A stretch of DNA of 64,000 bases from Plantago major. Taxonomy: Eukaryota > Streptophyta > Magnoliopsida > Lamiales > Plantaginaceae. Under the pieces are notes generated by a model. The model had not been told where the DNA came from. It saw nothing but the letters and a program-made list of their open reading frames with translations, and searched no databases. The DNA is taken from positions 10,997,501 through 11,061,500 of the forward strand of contig CM048843.1 of assembly GCA_026545765.1 (NCBI GenBank), given 5' to 3'. Both the position numbers and the translations under genes were made by a program. Positions 22,860 through 35,836 of this stretch are shown in pieces; the stretch's first letter is position 1, and the number at the start of each line of letters is the position of its first letter.

Positions 22860-25800
22860 TCCTAGGACGACTATGCCTCAATCAATTCAAAGCTATTTCT
22901 TCTCCACTACACAATAGGGTCAAATTTCCTACTCCAAACGGTGTGGGAGAGGAAGTAGGAAACATTAGGGAAGCATGTGAATGCTAGATTATGTCAACCC
23001 GAAATGCCACAGCCCCCGTTCTTGCGGTCGCTGACAAGCATGGTTCACTCTTGCCCGCGCCTCTTACACTTCCTAAGGAAGAAATAGGAGCTGGGGCGCT
23101 TAAGGAGAAATTTCCTAAGGCTGCAAGGATTGAACCTCATGAGACCCTAAAGGAGATCCAATTGATAGAAGGAGGTCCTGAAAAGAAAACTAGGATTGGA
23201 ACTGAGATGAGCATTAAGGTTGAGATGAAACTCATAGCTTGTCTAAAAAGCTATTGTGATGTCTTCGCTTGGAGCACTGACGATCTTAAGGGGATAGATC
23301 CGAGGATAGTTGTTCACCGTCTGGACATGGATCATTCGGTCAAATATATCCGCCAAAAGAGAAAAGACTTTGGACCCGTTGAGGACGCTATCATAGCCGG
23401 AGAAGTTGAGAGGCTCATGAAAGCAGGACACATTGAAGAAGTAAGATATTCAGATTGGGTTTGCAATGTGGTTCTCGTCGAAAAGGCTCCCGGGAAGTGG
23501 AGGATGTGCAATGACTTTTCTAGATTAAACAAGTTTTTCCCAAAAGATCCTTATCCCTTGCCTCGGATCGACCAATTGGTGGACTCCACAGCCGGATGTG
23601 CTCTTCTAAGCTTTATGGACACCTACCAGGGATTTTATCAAATCAGAATGGCTCAAGAAGAAGTCAAGAAGACAGCCTTCTTTGCGGTTGGAGGAGTTTA
23701 TTGCTTCAAGGTTATGCCATTTGGACTGAAAAACGCCGGAGCTACTTACCAACGTCCGGTAAATAAAATGTTCAAAGAAGAGATTGGCAAAACAATGGAA
23801 GTATATGTCGACGACATGTTGGTTAAGAGCAAGACAGAGGAGCAACATATTGACCACCTCAACAATTGCTTCTCTATCTTGAGGAAGTATGGGATGAAAC
23901 TGAACCCTGAGAAATGTATCTTCAGAGTGAAGGGGGTAAGTTTCTTGGATACATGGTAACGAAGAGAGGCATCAGCGCCAACCCGGAAAAGATCAAGGCT
24001 ATTCTAGACTTGCCACAACAAAAAACCATCAATGAAGTCCAACAGCTCATAGGGCGAGTCATGTACTTGAGCCGCTTCATCTCCAGATCGGCAGAAAAGA
24101 ACTTACCCTTCTTCAAGATATTGAGGAAAGGGGACAAGTTTGAGTGGACCAAAGAGTGTGAAGAAGCCTTTGACAGTTTAAAGAAATATCTCCTCTCACC
24201 ACCACTCTTGGCCAAACCAGTGGAGGGGGGAACCTCCCTACTTGTATCTGGCAGTGACCAATGAGGCTATGAGTTCCGTGCTAGTTCGGATCCAAGCCAA
24301 TGATCACATGCCTGTCTACTACCTAAGCAAGGCTCTAGCTGGAGCGGAGACTAGGTATGCTCGGATTGAGAAGTTAGCATATGCTTTGGTATACACTGCT
24401 TGGAGGTTGAAACCCTACTTCAAGTCACACAGGATTGTGGTTCTTACCAGCGAACCGTTGAAACAAGTCCTTGGAAAACCAGATCAATCTGGTCGCCTGT
24501 CCAAATGGGCAATCGAACTAAGCGAGTATGATATCGGATATCAAGCTCCATCAGCAAAGAAGGCGCAAAGCATAGCGGACTTCTTAGTCAATTACCCAGA
24601 AAAGGATGAGGAAAATGTCAATGACAAGGCAGGAGAAGTTGAGTGCTTGATGATAACACAAGGAGTGAACCCCTCCAAGCAAGCGAGAGTCATTGAGAAA
24701 GAGGCAGAGTGGGAAATCCATGGAGACACTCAATTCAAGGGATTCTCACCTGAACCAATGGACGATTCTCTCAGAGTGAGACACATGTTCCTTTTGGACG
24801 AATTGCCAAATACTCCTATGCTTGCATCTTTCGTCAAGAAGCAAGGGGAGATCCCAGGAGTTAAGAGCACCAATGCTTCTGTAGAACCCAAAGAACAAGG
24901 AAAAGACACTTGGACACTACAGGTAGATGGATCTTCTACCGATAGACTCGGAGGTATTGGGATACACATTCAGAGCCCTGAAGGTGCTGAGTTGGATTAT
25001 GCCATCACACTTGATTTCAAAGTAACCAACAATGAAGCTGAGTACGAGGCACTCCTCGTCGGAATCAAGATGGAAAAATCCCTCCAAGTGAGAAAGATCA
25101 AATCTTACACCGACTCACAACTAGTTGAATCTCAGTTCTCGGGGTTCTTCGCCGCTAAGGGCCCTAACATGGTCAAATACTTGGAGTTGCTCAAAAAAAG
25201 AGGTAGAGGACTTTGAAGAATTCACGTTGGAAAGGTTTGATAGGGAATGGAATGAGAAAGCTGACTCACTCTCAAAGTATGCATCAACTTCGGGAGCATT
25301 GGAAACTAGAAGTATCATCCTATTGACTCTTAGGACTTCTTCACTCATGAGTCCGGGCATGCATATCTTGCTTTTAAGCACTGGACAGACTTGGATGACA
25401 AACATCTTCAAATACCTCAAGGACGGGTCTTTGCCCTCAGATCCAAAGGAAGCAATGAGAGTCTTTTGCAGAGCCACTAGATATTTTATCCTTGGGGAAG
25501 ATCTTTACAAGAAGTCTTTCAGTGGCACTCACTTGAGGTGCCTCGGACCTCAAGAGGCTAAAACTGTTTTGGAGGAGATCCATAGTGGGAGTTGTGGGAG
25601 TCACTCAGGAGGCCGAGCTTTGGCTCAGAAAGTCATAAGGAAAGGCTATTACTGGCCAACAATTGATAAGGATGCTTCAAACTTTGCTCGAGCATGTGAT
25701 GATTGTCAGTACTATGCCAACGTTCCTCACCGCCCTACAAACCCTATGATTCCGACAATCATAGCGTGTCCGTTTGATCAATGGGGGGGATAGATATAGC

Positions 25801-26607
25801 TGGTCCTTTCCTCCACGGTACTCACCAAAAGAAGTTCCTCATCGTTGCTGTGGAATACTTTACCAAATGGGTCGAAGTGGAAGCCGTATCCACCATCACT
25901 GAGAACCGAGTGATAACTTTCATTTGGAAAAACATCATTTGCCGCTTTGGACTACCTAGGATCCTTGTCTCAGACAATGGAGCTCAATTCTCCGGAGCTA
26001 AACTCAAGGAATGCTGCAAATCCTTCAAGATAGAGCAACGATTCATATCAGTTGGCTATCCTCAAGCTAATGGCCAAGTAGAGTCCACAAACAAGACAAT
26101 TGTTAAGATGCTGGACTTCTCAAGGGAGTTGGGCAGATGACTTGGACGGGGTACTTTGGGCTCACAGTACCACCACTAGAACTGCTACTCAGCAGACACC
26201 CTTTACGTTAGTATATGGCACTGAGGCAGTCATTCCTTCGGAAATTGAAGTTGAAACTCAAAGGATTCAACAGTACCAACCCATTGAGAACAAAGTGGCA
26301 AGGATCTATGATTTGGAGCTGCTTGAGGATAAAAGAGACACTGCACTAAGCTAACATCCATCGATATCAAGCGACAGCTGCCCGAGCCTACAACAAGCAC
26401 ATCCATACTAAGGATCTAGAGGTGGGCGATCTAGTACTCGGAAGGGCAGACATTCTCAGTAATGTTGGGAAGCTCAAACCCGAGTGGGAAGGGCCTTACA
26501 AGATCATTGGAGCAAGGGTCAATGGAAGCTATGAGTTAGAAGATGATCAGGGAAGGGTCTTGAAGAGAACTTGGAATGCCAAGAACCTTCAGAAGTTTTA
26601 TGCTTAA
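22860..26607 (+). pseudogene. Tat pol: protease end, RT, RNase H, archaeal-type RNase H, integrase (fossil)
   Basis: RT spans about 23200-23950 with GKWRMCNDFSRLNKFFPKDP and the catalytic block MEVYVDDMLVKSK. The original RNase H region follows at about 24240-24600. A second RNase H with VDGSSTDRLGGIGIHIQSPE and TNNEAEYEALLVGI lies at about 24900-25200; this extra archaeal-type domain is a known trait of Tat-lineage elements. Integrase, at about 25430-26607, has the HHCC part (ACDDCQYYANVPHRP), the core (DIAGPF, SDNGAQFSGAKLKE) and a GPY-type C-terminal module (PEWEGPYKIIGARVNGSYEL). Several breaks make it non-functional. Confidence 0.85.
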
Positions 26608-26976
26608 GAACTACGTCAATTACTCACTTTTGCCTGTTTTTGCTCTTTGTCCCTGAAGCCCACCAGTTGTAATTGAATTTACGTCAAATCAATACAACTT
26701 CTATCTTTTTTGATTACATCTATCTCAGACTTAATTCTACTCTTCGGACTCACCTCTCCGAGTCACAAACATTTCCAATACAAAATACCACATGATCAAA
26801 CTCCTAAGATTTGTCTTACAAACTTGCACGAAAGTGTAACAGAAGACTCGGATTCAAAAAAAAAAAAAAAAGAGTTAGAAATAACCGAGCCGAGCCACGG
26901 CATCCGAAGAGATGAAGTCCGAACGGCATACTCCTCAGACCATCTACCTCTGCAGCCACCAACATTTTCGAGTTAG
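26608..26976 (+). other. Start of the Tat 3' region
   Basis: Matches the sequence after the integrase stop of the inner Tat element (GAAGCCCACCAGTTGTA, then CGTCAAATCAATACAACTT). It contains an A-run near 26855-26870 and no gene. It ends abruptly at an Athila-like LTR. Confidence 0.7.
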
Positions 26977-28251
26977 TGATGTGCTCAAATTATTACTTAG
27001 AAAACAAGTAGTAATGTTGTTGATGCAATCACGACCAGGATCGTTCGCTAAGGAACCAATTAAGCTACCACAACGGTTTGAAAGCAAACAGTTACTTGTG
27101 AAAATAGATTGATTTGTAAGATGGTTGTTTCTAAAAACTAGAATAAGATAAAGCAAATAAAGGTTTTTCACAATGAGAGAAGATGAACAAAGTAGTAATG
27201 ATCAAGTAATGCTAATTCGTTCTAGGGCAATCATTCATATTTGTCACAGGGTCGGCGTACAGAAATCAATCAATCCAATTCAACCAATCGTTATTTGAAT
27301 ATTTCAAACTAGAGTAATCGTGGATTGTCAATCCACGATCCTTAACCGAAAATGATTTTGAAAGTCTTGAACTAGCTTATTGGATTGAAGGTTTTACGAA
27401 GATTTTGAACTAGACGAACCTATATGAATGAATCCAAAACCCTAGAAACGAATATACGATACTATCACATAACTACCGTGTTCGGAGTGGTTTAGCTACT
27501 CATGATAGAAGCAAGGATCAAAGAATTCAAGATATTGCTCATGTTAAACATAAACAGAATGATAATCGCATGCAATAACATACAATTCAATCAATAAGAT
27601 AAAGAACGAATTGTAAAGAAGAAAGCAATTGAGAAATCAATACCAATAATCTTGATTTAATGAACAAAATCAATGAATAACCAAGCTCCAAAGATGTCTC
27701 AATGTCAATGTATGGCTCTTTGAGCTCTTTTCAAAACTAGGTTAAAAGAAGTATATAAGAATAGGAATCAACAATCTAATCTAATAAGGAAATTAAAATT
27801 AATTCTTTAATTAAAATTAAAAGAAGTATAGAAGATTTTAAAATTAAAAATTAATTTTAAAATTAAAATTAAAGAAATAGCTCGCCACGGCGAGCCTTCT
27901 TAATCGCACTGTATGTCCAGCTCGTAAAATCTCGTCGCGGCGAGCTTCAATCTTCAAACAGGAGCATCACTCGTAAAATCTCATGGTGAATCGATTTCCT
28001 GCTTGGGCGAAACCATGCTGGAACTGCCAATGCCAAGCTCGTAAAATCTCGCCGCGGCGGACTGATTTCCTCGCCACGGCGAGCCATGCTAACCAGCTTG
28101 TCTTCAAACGGCTCAAAAGACACAGATTTCTACAAAACACAAACAAAACACCAAAGCATAAAAACGAACTAAAAAGACTACAAAACTAATACAAAGACTC
28201 ACAAAGATCGCTAAAAAAGACCAAATGAGATGTTAGAATATTTGCTCATCA
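26977..28251 (-). repeat. Athila-like 3' LTR
   Basis: On the minus strand it starts TGATGAGCAAATATTCTAAC and ends GAGCACATCA. It carries copies of the GCCGCGGCGAG palindrome at about 27880-28085. Its sequence groups with the LTRs at 1943, 43620 and 47932, not with the opposite LTR at 60331-61648. Confidence 0.85.
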
Positions 28252-29012
28252 ATCAACCCTCACGGACATATGGCTTTTTAGGACCACGCCGGTATATAGG
28301 TAGTATTTGAAACACGACTACGGTGATGACAAGCACCACATATACACTCCAAGACGAATAGACAAATCATGGGAAGCAACACAAATTACAAGTATAAGCA
28401 AACATATCAGCACAGCAGAATTCTTCTCCCCAAACCGGTTCTTCGTAATGCACTGGCTTTGATAAAACAAATCATAAAGAGCATTCCGTTTGTCATACTA
28501 TAACTTAACAGAGTATGCATGAGCATTAAGAGGCGCAAACAAGGGAGTTTGCACTTCCCAAATAATTCACACAAGTGCCGGTACAATATTTTTTCATCGG
28601 TTTTAAAGTTTCTCACCGGCTTTTGGACCAAAGAGTTAAACAAACTTGCTATTTACAAGAGAAACAAACTTACAGGATTTTAAATCCACTATGCCACCTT
28701 AGTTAATTATCATGCAAAACATAAGCAGCTTGCGAATTTAACAATCACAATAGGAGCTTTCATAACTTGGAAGAACGACTCATGAAAGACTCTAGAAGGG
28801 AAAAGAAGTAAAAGAAAAATGACCAAAAAAATACAGAAAGTAAAGGACGAAAAACTCTAGGGACTCAGGTAATAGAGGAAAATCCAGACAAGACACTAGC
28901 GAGCACACATTCCCCCTCCCCAAACCTAAACTCAAGCATGTCCTCAAGCGTAGAGTGAAAAAGAAAAGAGAATGGGAACTATAGTGACTTGCCCGCAGGT
29001 GTACCTTTATAG
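28252..29012 (-). other. 3' region of the Athila-like element
   Basis: Matches parts of the 3' regions at 505-1345 and 50640-51350, including the stretch with CCCCTCCCCAAACCTAAACT (about 28910). No gene is seen. Confidence 0.7.
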
Positions 29013-29546
29013 TCATGTACTAGACTCTCCAAGAACAACCTCTTCACCCGGTTGCTCTTTAAATCCTTCCAGATATGGCTTGACCCGTTGTCCATTGACC
29101 TTGAAGGTGGATCCGTCGCTTGGGTTCAAGAGTTCGACAGCACCATGTGGCGCCACTTGAACGATTTTGTACGGTCCATCCCATCGAGAGCGCAGCTTAC
29201 CTGGAAACAGTTTAAGGCGACCATTAAAGAGTAAAACTTTCATACCTGGGGTTAAATCCTTACGAATAATTCCCTTGTCATGATACTGCTTAGTCTTGGC
29301 CTTATAGATTTTAGCATTCTCGAAAGCAGTGTTCGGAGTTCTTCCAGTTCCGAGAGCTGTAGCAAACGCTCTTTTTCGGCTGCATCCAAATCAAGGTTCA
29401 GGGTCTTAATCGCCCACTCTGCTCTGTGCTCAAGTTCTACAGGTAGATGGCAAGCTTTCCCATAGACTAGCCTGTAGGGTGTGGTGCCTATAACAGTTTT
29501 ATAGCTAGTGCGATATGCCCACAAAGCGTCAGTCAGCTTGTACGAC
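29013..29546 (-). pseudogene. Athila integrase, C-terminal part (fossil)
   Basis: On the minus strand it encodes [39 protein letters not shown] and then [20 protein letters not shown] with a GPY-type module before the end of pol. The preceding part of the same integrase resumes beyond the Tat insertion at 43448. The 5-bp CAGTC on both sides of that insertion proves the original continuity. Confidence 0.85.
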
Positions 29547-29551
29547 CAGTC

Positions 29552-30432
29552 TGTTGATACTAAAATATGTCCAATCCGTCATAGACGCCTTTGGAACGAA
29601 TCCTAAGGCGTCCCAAGTTGTCTGAGTCCGGGACCTTACAGTCTGAACCTAACCCCCGGCGAGTCCGACCCGCCCAGGTTTAAAGGGACAAGAGGTCCTA
29701 AAGGATAGTAGATCCGACCCTGCCAATGGTCCGTAACCATGGGCTCCAACCCGGACACCCATCCGAACTCAACACAACAACCTCACAAGCAACCAAGTGA
29801 ACTGGCACTAGAGAGTAAGGAGGTCTGAGGCACAAGGTCCGAATGAAAGGTACTTGATAAACTGAGAAGAGCACCTTATGGGCAACCCAGTACGGTCCGG
29901 ACCAAACGTCCGGACCTGCCTCTTCGGACCTTAACCCGCAGCAGATTGCATCAAAGCCCCTAATACTCTCACATTAATGACTAAACTACCCCTGAAAGCC
30001 CAAAGTGGAATGGGGCAAGTGTCATTAATGGGCCCTGGGCCTATTGAAGCCTTGGTGGCTCAATCCAGGCCTTACACTTTGCACGATCTGGTGGAACCCT
30101 CCCATTTTGGGAGAAATCTATATATATGGCACACATTCCCATAATAAGGGTAAGGGATGATCGCTTCCTATTCTCGATTCTTATGCCGAGTAGATCCTCA
30201 CTCTCTCGCAAGTAAAATCTCCTTCCGGTTGGACACCGCACAAACCGGGTATAAGGTTCTAACCTCCCCCTCCAAGCTACTTGTGCAGGTCCTCACGTGT
30301 CGCCTCTTATCAGTATGACGGTTCTGACAGGCTTCTACTCTTTGGTCCTTACGAGCTAGGTGGTCCAGGTACTCAGGGTGACGGAGAACAAGGGAAATTC
30401 ATTTAAGTGTTCGGGGGACTTTTCCCTCGACA
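29552..30432 (+). repeat. 5' LTR of the Tat element
   Basis: Starts TGTTGATACTAAAATATG and ends CCCTCGACA, 881 bp. It pairs with 42573-43442. Confidence 0.93.
30119..30127 (+). promoter_or_regulatory. TATA box of the Tat LTR
   Basis: TATATATAT is followed by GGCACACATTCCCAT. The same arrangement occurs at 43128-43136 in the 3' LTR and as TATATAAA at 63581-63588 in the diverged Tat LTR. Conservation between family members supports its use as the promoter core. Confidence 0.65.
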
Positions 30433-30435
30433 TTT

Positions 30436-30452
30436 TGGCGCCGTCTGTGGGA
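30436..30452 (+). other. Primer binding site of the Tat element
   Basis: TGGCGCCGTCTGTGGGA lies three bases after the 5' LTR end. The TGGCGCC start fits a tRNA 3' end. I could not assign the tRNA with certainty. Confidence 0.7.
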
Positions 30453-30483
30453 ATCTTTACGAAAAGTTCCGTTCTCTTCAGTA

Positions 30484-31895
30484 ATGGCAAGAACAAGAAG
30501 GTCCGTAAGAACCAACGCTACTGCGATTGACACGCCAGCCCCAAGGCAAAGACACATACCTCCCACTCGGAGGGGAAGAGTGGCGAGAGCCACTTCGAGA
30601 AACACAATGGACTATCCAAGTGATGGCCACACCGCTAGTCTCTCTTCAGAGGAGAAAAGAGCCGCTGATCCACCGATAAGGACCCAAGTACTCGGAATTG
30701 AAGGACAGGTTCCTCCGCCAGGAACACATGGTCCTCCTCCAGGAAGAAACTTCACTCTCCCAAATGGGCAGATTATTCGCCCCAGTGAGTTTGGAATGAG
30801 TGAGAATCAGTTTGGCCTACTCACCACTATTCAAGGATACTTTGGATCAAACAACCTCCAGCCTCCTCAACCCACTCTTCCTTTGACAATTCCGAGACAA
30901 GCTGAACCTGCACAATCAAGGAATGAGCATCGTCCAATCCAACAAAGGTTAGGGGAACCAGCTCAACCAGAGGACCTAAGGAACCTCCTCAATAGGTGGG
31001 CCACTGCTTCTCACGAACACCGGGAAAGAAGTCCAGTGAGACCACGAGCAGAAGAAGCTGGAACTAGCCGATGTGGGGCTCTTCAACATGGACCAAGAGA
31101 CCACGTGGCGGAGAGCATCTCGATAGTTCCCGTTGACGATCTTCCTCCAGATGTGACAATCAACCCAAGGATGGGCGAGAGGCTAACTGCCGAGCAGATC
31201 TATGTCCAGCAGAAGGCCTTGGAAACTCAAATTGCTACTTTGAGCAAGATGGTGAAGACACATGAGAAGGTGACTCTTAGAGCTCCCAACCCTTTATGTG
31301 ATGAGATAAGAAGGGAAAGGAAGCGCCCAGACTCCACTATCCCAAACCTACAAGGAGCAGTAAGAGGAACAAAGCTTCGAAGGAGTATTGTAGGTTTCAT
31401 AAGCACAAGGGCCACTCAACCGAAGATTGCGTCCAGTTGAAAACAAAAATAGAAGGGTTGATAAGGAGCGGAAAGTTGAAAGAACCAGTGTATGAAGAAG
31501 ATCCCTCCAGGCACCAGAGAAATGAACGAAGAAGGGAGGAGCGTGGTTTGGAACCTCCTACAGGATCCTTACCGCCACCTCCTGTAGAAATTCCACCCCA
31601 CCATGCCCAAAGATACCGCGGGTATCCTGGAGATGTGGAAATGGAGAACCTTGCCTATAGCGAGGTTATCAATGCCATAGCAGGGGGACCAACTGGAGGA
31701 GATATCCGAAATTCAAGGGAAAGGACCGCGCAACATCTGAGAAACCATGATAGAGCCTATGCTCCACCGGCTCTGAAAGGAACAAATGCCATCACTTTCG
31801 ATGATAGTGAAATTCCCCCACCAATGTCTGGTAGAGGAGATCTTAAGGACCCTGATGTTCCTTTGGTCGTCTCCCTAGTCATCGCCACTTAAAAG
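30484..31895 (+). pseudogene. Tat gag region (fossil)
   Basis: The first frame, starting MARTRRSVRTNATAIDTP, is Pro/Arg-rich. It contains FTLPNGQIIRPSEFGMSENQ and TAEQIYVQQKALETQIATLS. Further on, KHKGHSTEDC-like remnants and QLKTKIEGLIRSGKLKEPV mark the zinc-knuckle region that leads into the protease. The gag frame is broken at several places and shorter than expected for the lineage. Confidence 0.75.
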
Positions 31896-34800
31896 TCAAC
31901 AAAGTACTTGTTGACACAAGGAGTTCCTCCAACGTCATCTCCAAGAGAACTGTGGAACAAATGCATTTGGGCAATATTCAATACGGGTGAGTGTACACCT
32001 CCTTTAGTGGGATTCGAGGGTTCTATAGTTCGCCCCATTGGAAGTATACCCCTACAAGTCTCTATGGGAACCTTCCCGACAAGAGTGACTGAAACGATCC
32101 TCTTTGTGGTGGTCGACAGCACGTTCGACTATAACGTGATCTTGGGGCGCCCAGGACTCAACCAATTCAGAGCAATCGCATCTCCCCTACACAATAGGGT
32201 GAAGTTCCCTACCCCAAATGGTGTGGGAGAAGAAGTGGGCAATGTTAGGGAAGCATGGGAGTGTTACATCATGTCAACAAGAGGAGCCTCGGTACCCATT
32301 CTTTCGGTCGCCAAAAGATCCAGGAGCCCTCCCCCTGCGCCTCTTACCCCAGTGAGGGAGGAGATTGGGGCTGGGACACTCAAGGAGAAGTTCCCCAAGA
32401 CTGCAAGGATGGAGCCCCATGAATTCTTAAAAGAAGTTCAATTGGTTAAGGGAGACCCAGAGAAGATGACACGGATCGAAACAGAGATGAGCGCTGAGGT
32501 AGAAATGAAGCTCATCACATGTCTTCGGGACAACCGCGATGTCTTCGCCTGGAGCACTGACGACCTCAAAGGGATAGAACCAAGGATCACAATTCACCGT
32601 CTGAACATGGATCCTAAGGTAAAACATATTCGACAAAAGAGAAAGGACTTCGGACCTGTTGAAGATGCTATCATAGCAGGATAAGTAGAAAGGTTAATGA
32701 AAGAAGGACACATCGAAGAAGCTAGATACTCCGACTGGGTTTGTAACGTGGTCCTCGTCGAGAAAGCTCCGGGGAAGTGGAGAATGTGCAATGACTTCAC
32801 TAGGCTCAACAAGTTTTGTCCAAAGGATCCTTATCCATTGCCCCGCATTGACCAGTTAGTGGACTCCATCGCGCGATGTGCGCTCCTAAGCTTCATGGAT
32901 GCCTATCAAGGCTTCTATCAAATCAGAATGGCTCAGGAGGACGTAAAAAAGACGGCCTTCTTTGCAGCAGGAGGAGTCTACTGTTTCAAAGTCATGCCAT
33001 TCGGCCTCAAGAACGCGGGCGGTACTTACCAACGATTGGTGAACAAGATGTTCAGATAAGAGTTAGGTAAAACTATGGAAGTCTATGTGGACGACATGCT
33101 AGTAAAAAGTAAGATTGAAGAGCAACATGTAGAGCACCTAAACAATTCTTTTCCATCCTTAGGAAGTATGGAATGAAACTGAATCCCGAGAAGTGCACGT
33201 TTAGTGTGAAGGGAGGAAAGTTCCTCGGATACATGGTCACGGAGAGAGGCATCAGTGCCAACCCAGAAAAAATAAAAGCGATCCTGGAACTACCACAACC
33301 AAGGACAGTCAATGAAGTACAGAAGCTCCTCGGGAGGATAATGGCTCTAAGCCGCTTCATCTCCAGGTCCGCCGAGAAGAACCTACCCTTCTTCAAAATC
33401 CTAAGGAAAGGAGATAAGTTCGAGTGGACAAAGGAATGTGAAGAGGCCTTGGATAACTTGAAGAGCTATCTCCTTTCACCTCCGCTCTTGTCCAAACCGG
33501 TAGAAGGTGAACCTCTCTACCTCTACTTAGCGGCCACTACCGAAGCCATGAGTTCCGTATTGGTGCGGATTCAGGGGAACGACCACATGTCGATCTACTA
33601 CCTAAGCAAGGCCCTTGTAGGTGTCGAAGCTAGGTATGTTAAGATTGAGAAGTTAGCCTTCGCGCTAGTCCATACTGCCCAACGACTAAAGCCTTACTTC
33701 AAATCTCATCGAATTGTAGTCCTCACCAACGAGCCACTCAAGCATGTCCTTGGTAAGCCAGATCAATCAGGACGGCTGTCCAATAGGCGATAGAATTAAG
33801 TGAATACGATATCGGGTATCAAGCTCCTTTAGCCAAGAAAGCTCAAGTCCTTGCCGACTTCCTGGTAGATTACCCCGAAGAAACTGAAGAAGAGACCAAT
33901 AGTCCGCAAGGGGACATGAGCCATGTGATGCTCACTCAGGAGGAAGCCATCCCGGAAGAAGAAAAAACCAAAGAGAAAGAGCCCTAAGAGATGTTCGAAG
34001 ATGATGTCCAACTCTGGGCTAAGTATCAGGAACCCATGGACGACTCCCTAAGGGTGAGACACATGTTCCTCCTAGATGAAGTAGCCAACATTTCAACACC
34101 TACATCTTCCGTCAAGAAGCAAGAAGACGGGAAAGTTCCCACTCTTGCGATGGAGACTAAACTTGAAGACAAAGGATGTTGGACCTACTAGACGACTAGG
34201 AGGAATAGGAATTCTCCTTGAGAGCCCTGAAGGCGCTAGGCTGGAATACACCATCACCCTTAACTTTAAGGTAACAAACAACGAGGCCGAGTACGAGGCA
34301 CTCCTTACCGGCTTGAGAATGGCGAGATCACTTCAAGTGAAGCAAATCAGAGCTTATACAGACTTTTAGCTCGTCGAGTCCCATTTTTCCGGATCTTTCG
34401 CCTCTAAAGGACCCAACATGATCAAGTCTTTAGAACTCCTCAAGAAGGAAGTTGAGCACTTTGAAGCATTCACGCTGGAACGGTTCAACAGGGAATGGAA
34501 TGAGAAGGCCGACGCTCTTTCCAAATACACCATCATCTTGATGACTCTCACAGATTCTTCCCTGGTAAACCCCACTGGTCAAGTCTTCCTCTTAGGCGCC
34601 GAAAGGAGTTGGATGACCGACATATTTTGCTATCTCAAAGATGGCTCTCTACCATCAGACCCTAAAGAAGCAAGAAGGATCCTATGTCGAGCCAACAGGT
34701 ACTTTATCCTGGGAGAGGATCTCTATAAGAGATCTTTCACGGGCACTCACATGAGATGCCTTGGACCCCATGAGGCAAAGACCGTCTTGGAAGAAATCCA

Positions 34801-35836
34801 CGCGGGAAGTTGCGGGAGTCACTCAGGGGGACGAACCTTGGCTCAGAAAGTCATAAGGCAAGGATACTATTGGCCTACCATTAATAAGGATGCTGCCAAC
34901 TTCGCTCATGCTTGCGAAGACTGCCAATACTATGCCAACATATCACATCGCCCAACCAACCCTATGATTCTGTCAATCATAGCTTGTCCGTTTGATCAAT
35001 GGGGAATAGACATAGTGGGCCCCTTTCCCCGTGGTATGCACCAAAAGAAGTTCCTTATTGTTGCAGTAGAATACTTCACCAAATGGGTTGAGGCCGAAGC
35101 AGTGGCCACCATCACAGAGAGCCGAGTAAGAACCTTCATTTGGAAGAACATCATCTGCTGCTTTGGACTTCCTAGAGTTATAGTTTCCGATAATGGAGCA
35201 CAATTCTCCGGAGCCAGGTTGAAAGAGTGGCTCCGATCCTTCAAGATAGAACAGCGCTTCACTTCTGTTGGCTACCCTCAAGCCAATGGTCAAGTTGAAG
35301 CTACCAACAAAACCATCGTGAAGATTTTGGAAAAGAGGCTGAGAACTTCTCAAGACAGCTGGGTAGATGATCTCGATGGAGTCTTGTGGGCACATCGAAC
35401 AACAGCTCGCACTTCTACTCAGGAGACACCCTTCGCACTAGTCTATGGCTCAGAAGCAGTCATCCCTTCTGAAATTGCTGTGGAAACCCAAAGGATCCAA
35501 CAATACCAACCTGATGGCAATGAAATCGCAAGGTTCTACGATCTTGAGCTCCTCGAAGACAAAAGAAGCAAGGCACTAGCTAACATCCTCTGCTATCAAG
35601 CTATGTCTGCCCGGGCTTACAATAAACATATTCTTCCCAAGGATATACAAGTCGGGGACTTAGTCCTCCGAAGAGCTGAGATCCTAAGCAATGTTGGTAA
35701 ACTCAAGCCCAAATGGGAAGGACCCTACAAGGTCATTGGGGCTAGAGTCAAGGGAAGCTTCGAGTTAGAAGATGACCAAGGAAGAGCTCTGAAGAGAACA
35801 TGGAATTCTAAGAACCTACAGAAGTTCTACGCCTAG
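31896..35836 (+). pseudogene. Tat pol: protease, RT, RNase H, archaeal-type RNase H, integrase (fossil)
   Basis: The protease region (about 31800-32170) ends FDYNVILGRPGLNQFRAI. RT (about 32500-33480) has GKWRMCNDFTRLNKFCPKDP, the YVDDM catalytic block near 33084, and GYMVTERGISANPEKIKAIL. The first RNase H is at about 33490-33800. The second, archaeal-type RNase H at about 34200-34580 shows TNNEAEYEALLTGLRMARS. Integrase (about 34620-35836) has CEDCQYYANISHRPTNPM, GIDIVGPFPRG, VSDNGAQFSGARLKEW, the catalytic Glu region GQVEATNKTIVKIL, and the C-terminal PKWEGPYKVIGARVKGSFEL. The integrase half is the best preserved part, a 472-codon open stretch at 34418-35836. The whole is broken at several places. 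Confidence 0.88.

Larger units (their letters stand above)
22857..26976 (+). mobile_element. Tat-like Ty3/gypsy element, pol portion
   Basis: It starts in the protease (LNQFKAISSPLHNRVKFP) and continues through RT, RNase H and integrase to a stop at 26607 and 370 bp beyond. It is strongly similar to 32140-36000 of the complete-length Tat element at 29552-43442. Its 5' part (LTR, gag) is missing. Its 3' end was split off by the Athila-like element starting at 26977, and the likely continuation is 61649-63897. It is broken at several places and looks older than the inner Tat copy. Confidence 0.85.

Noticed and set aside
26977-28251. This LTR as a solo LTR inserted in Tat sequence
   Set aside because: It has Tat sequence on one side only. 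On the other side the Athila 3' region and integrase follow in the right order, and the flanking five bases (GTTAG, ATCAA) do not match.
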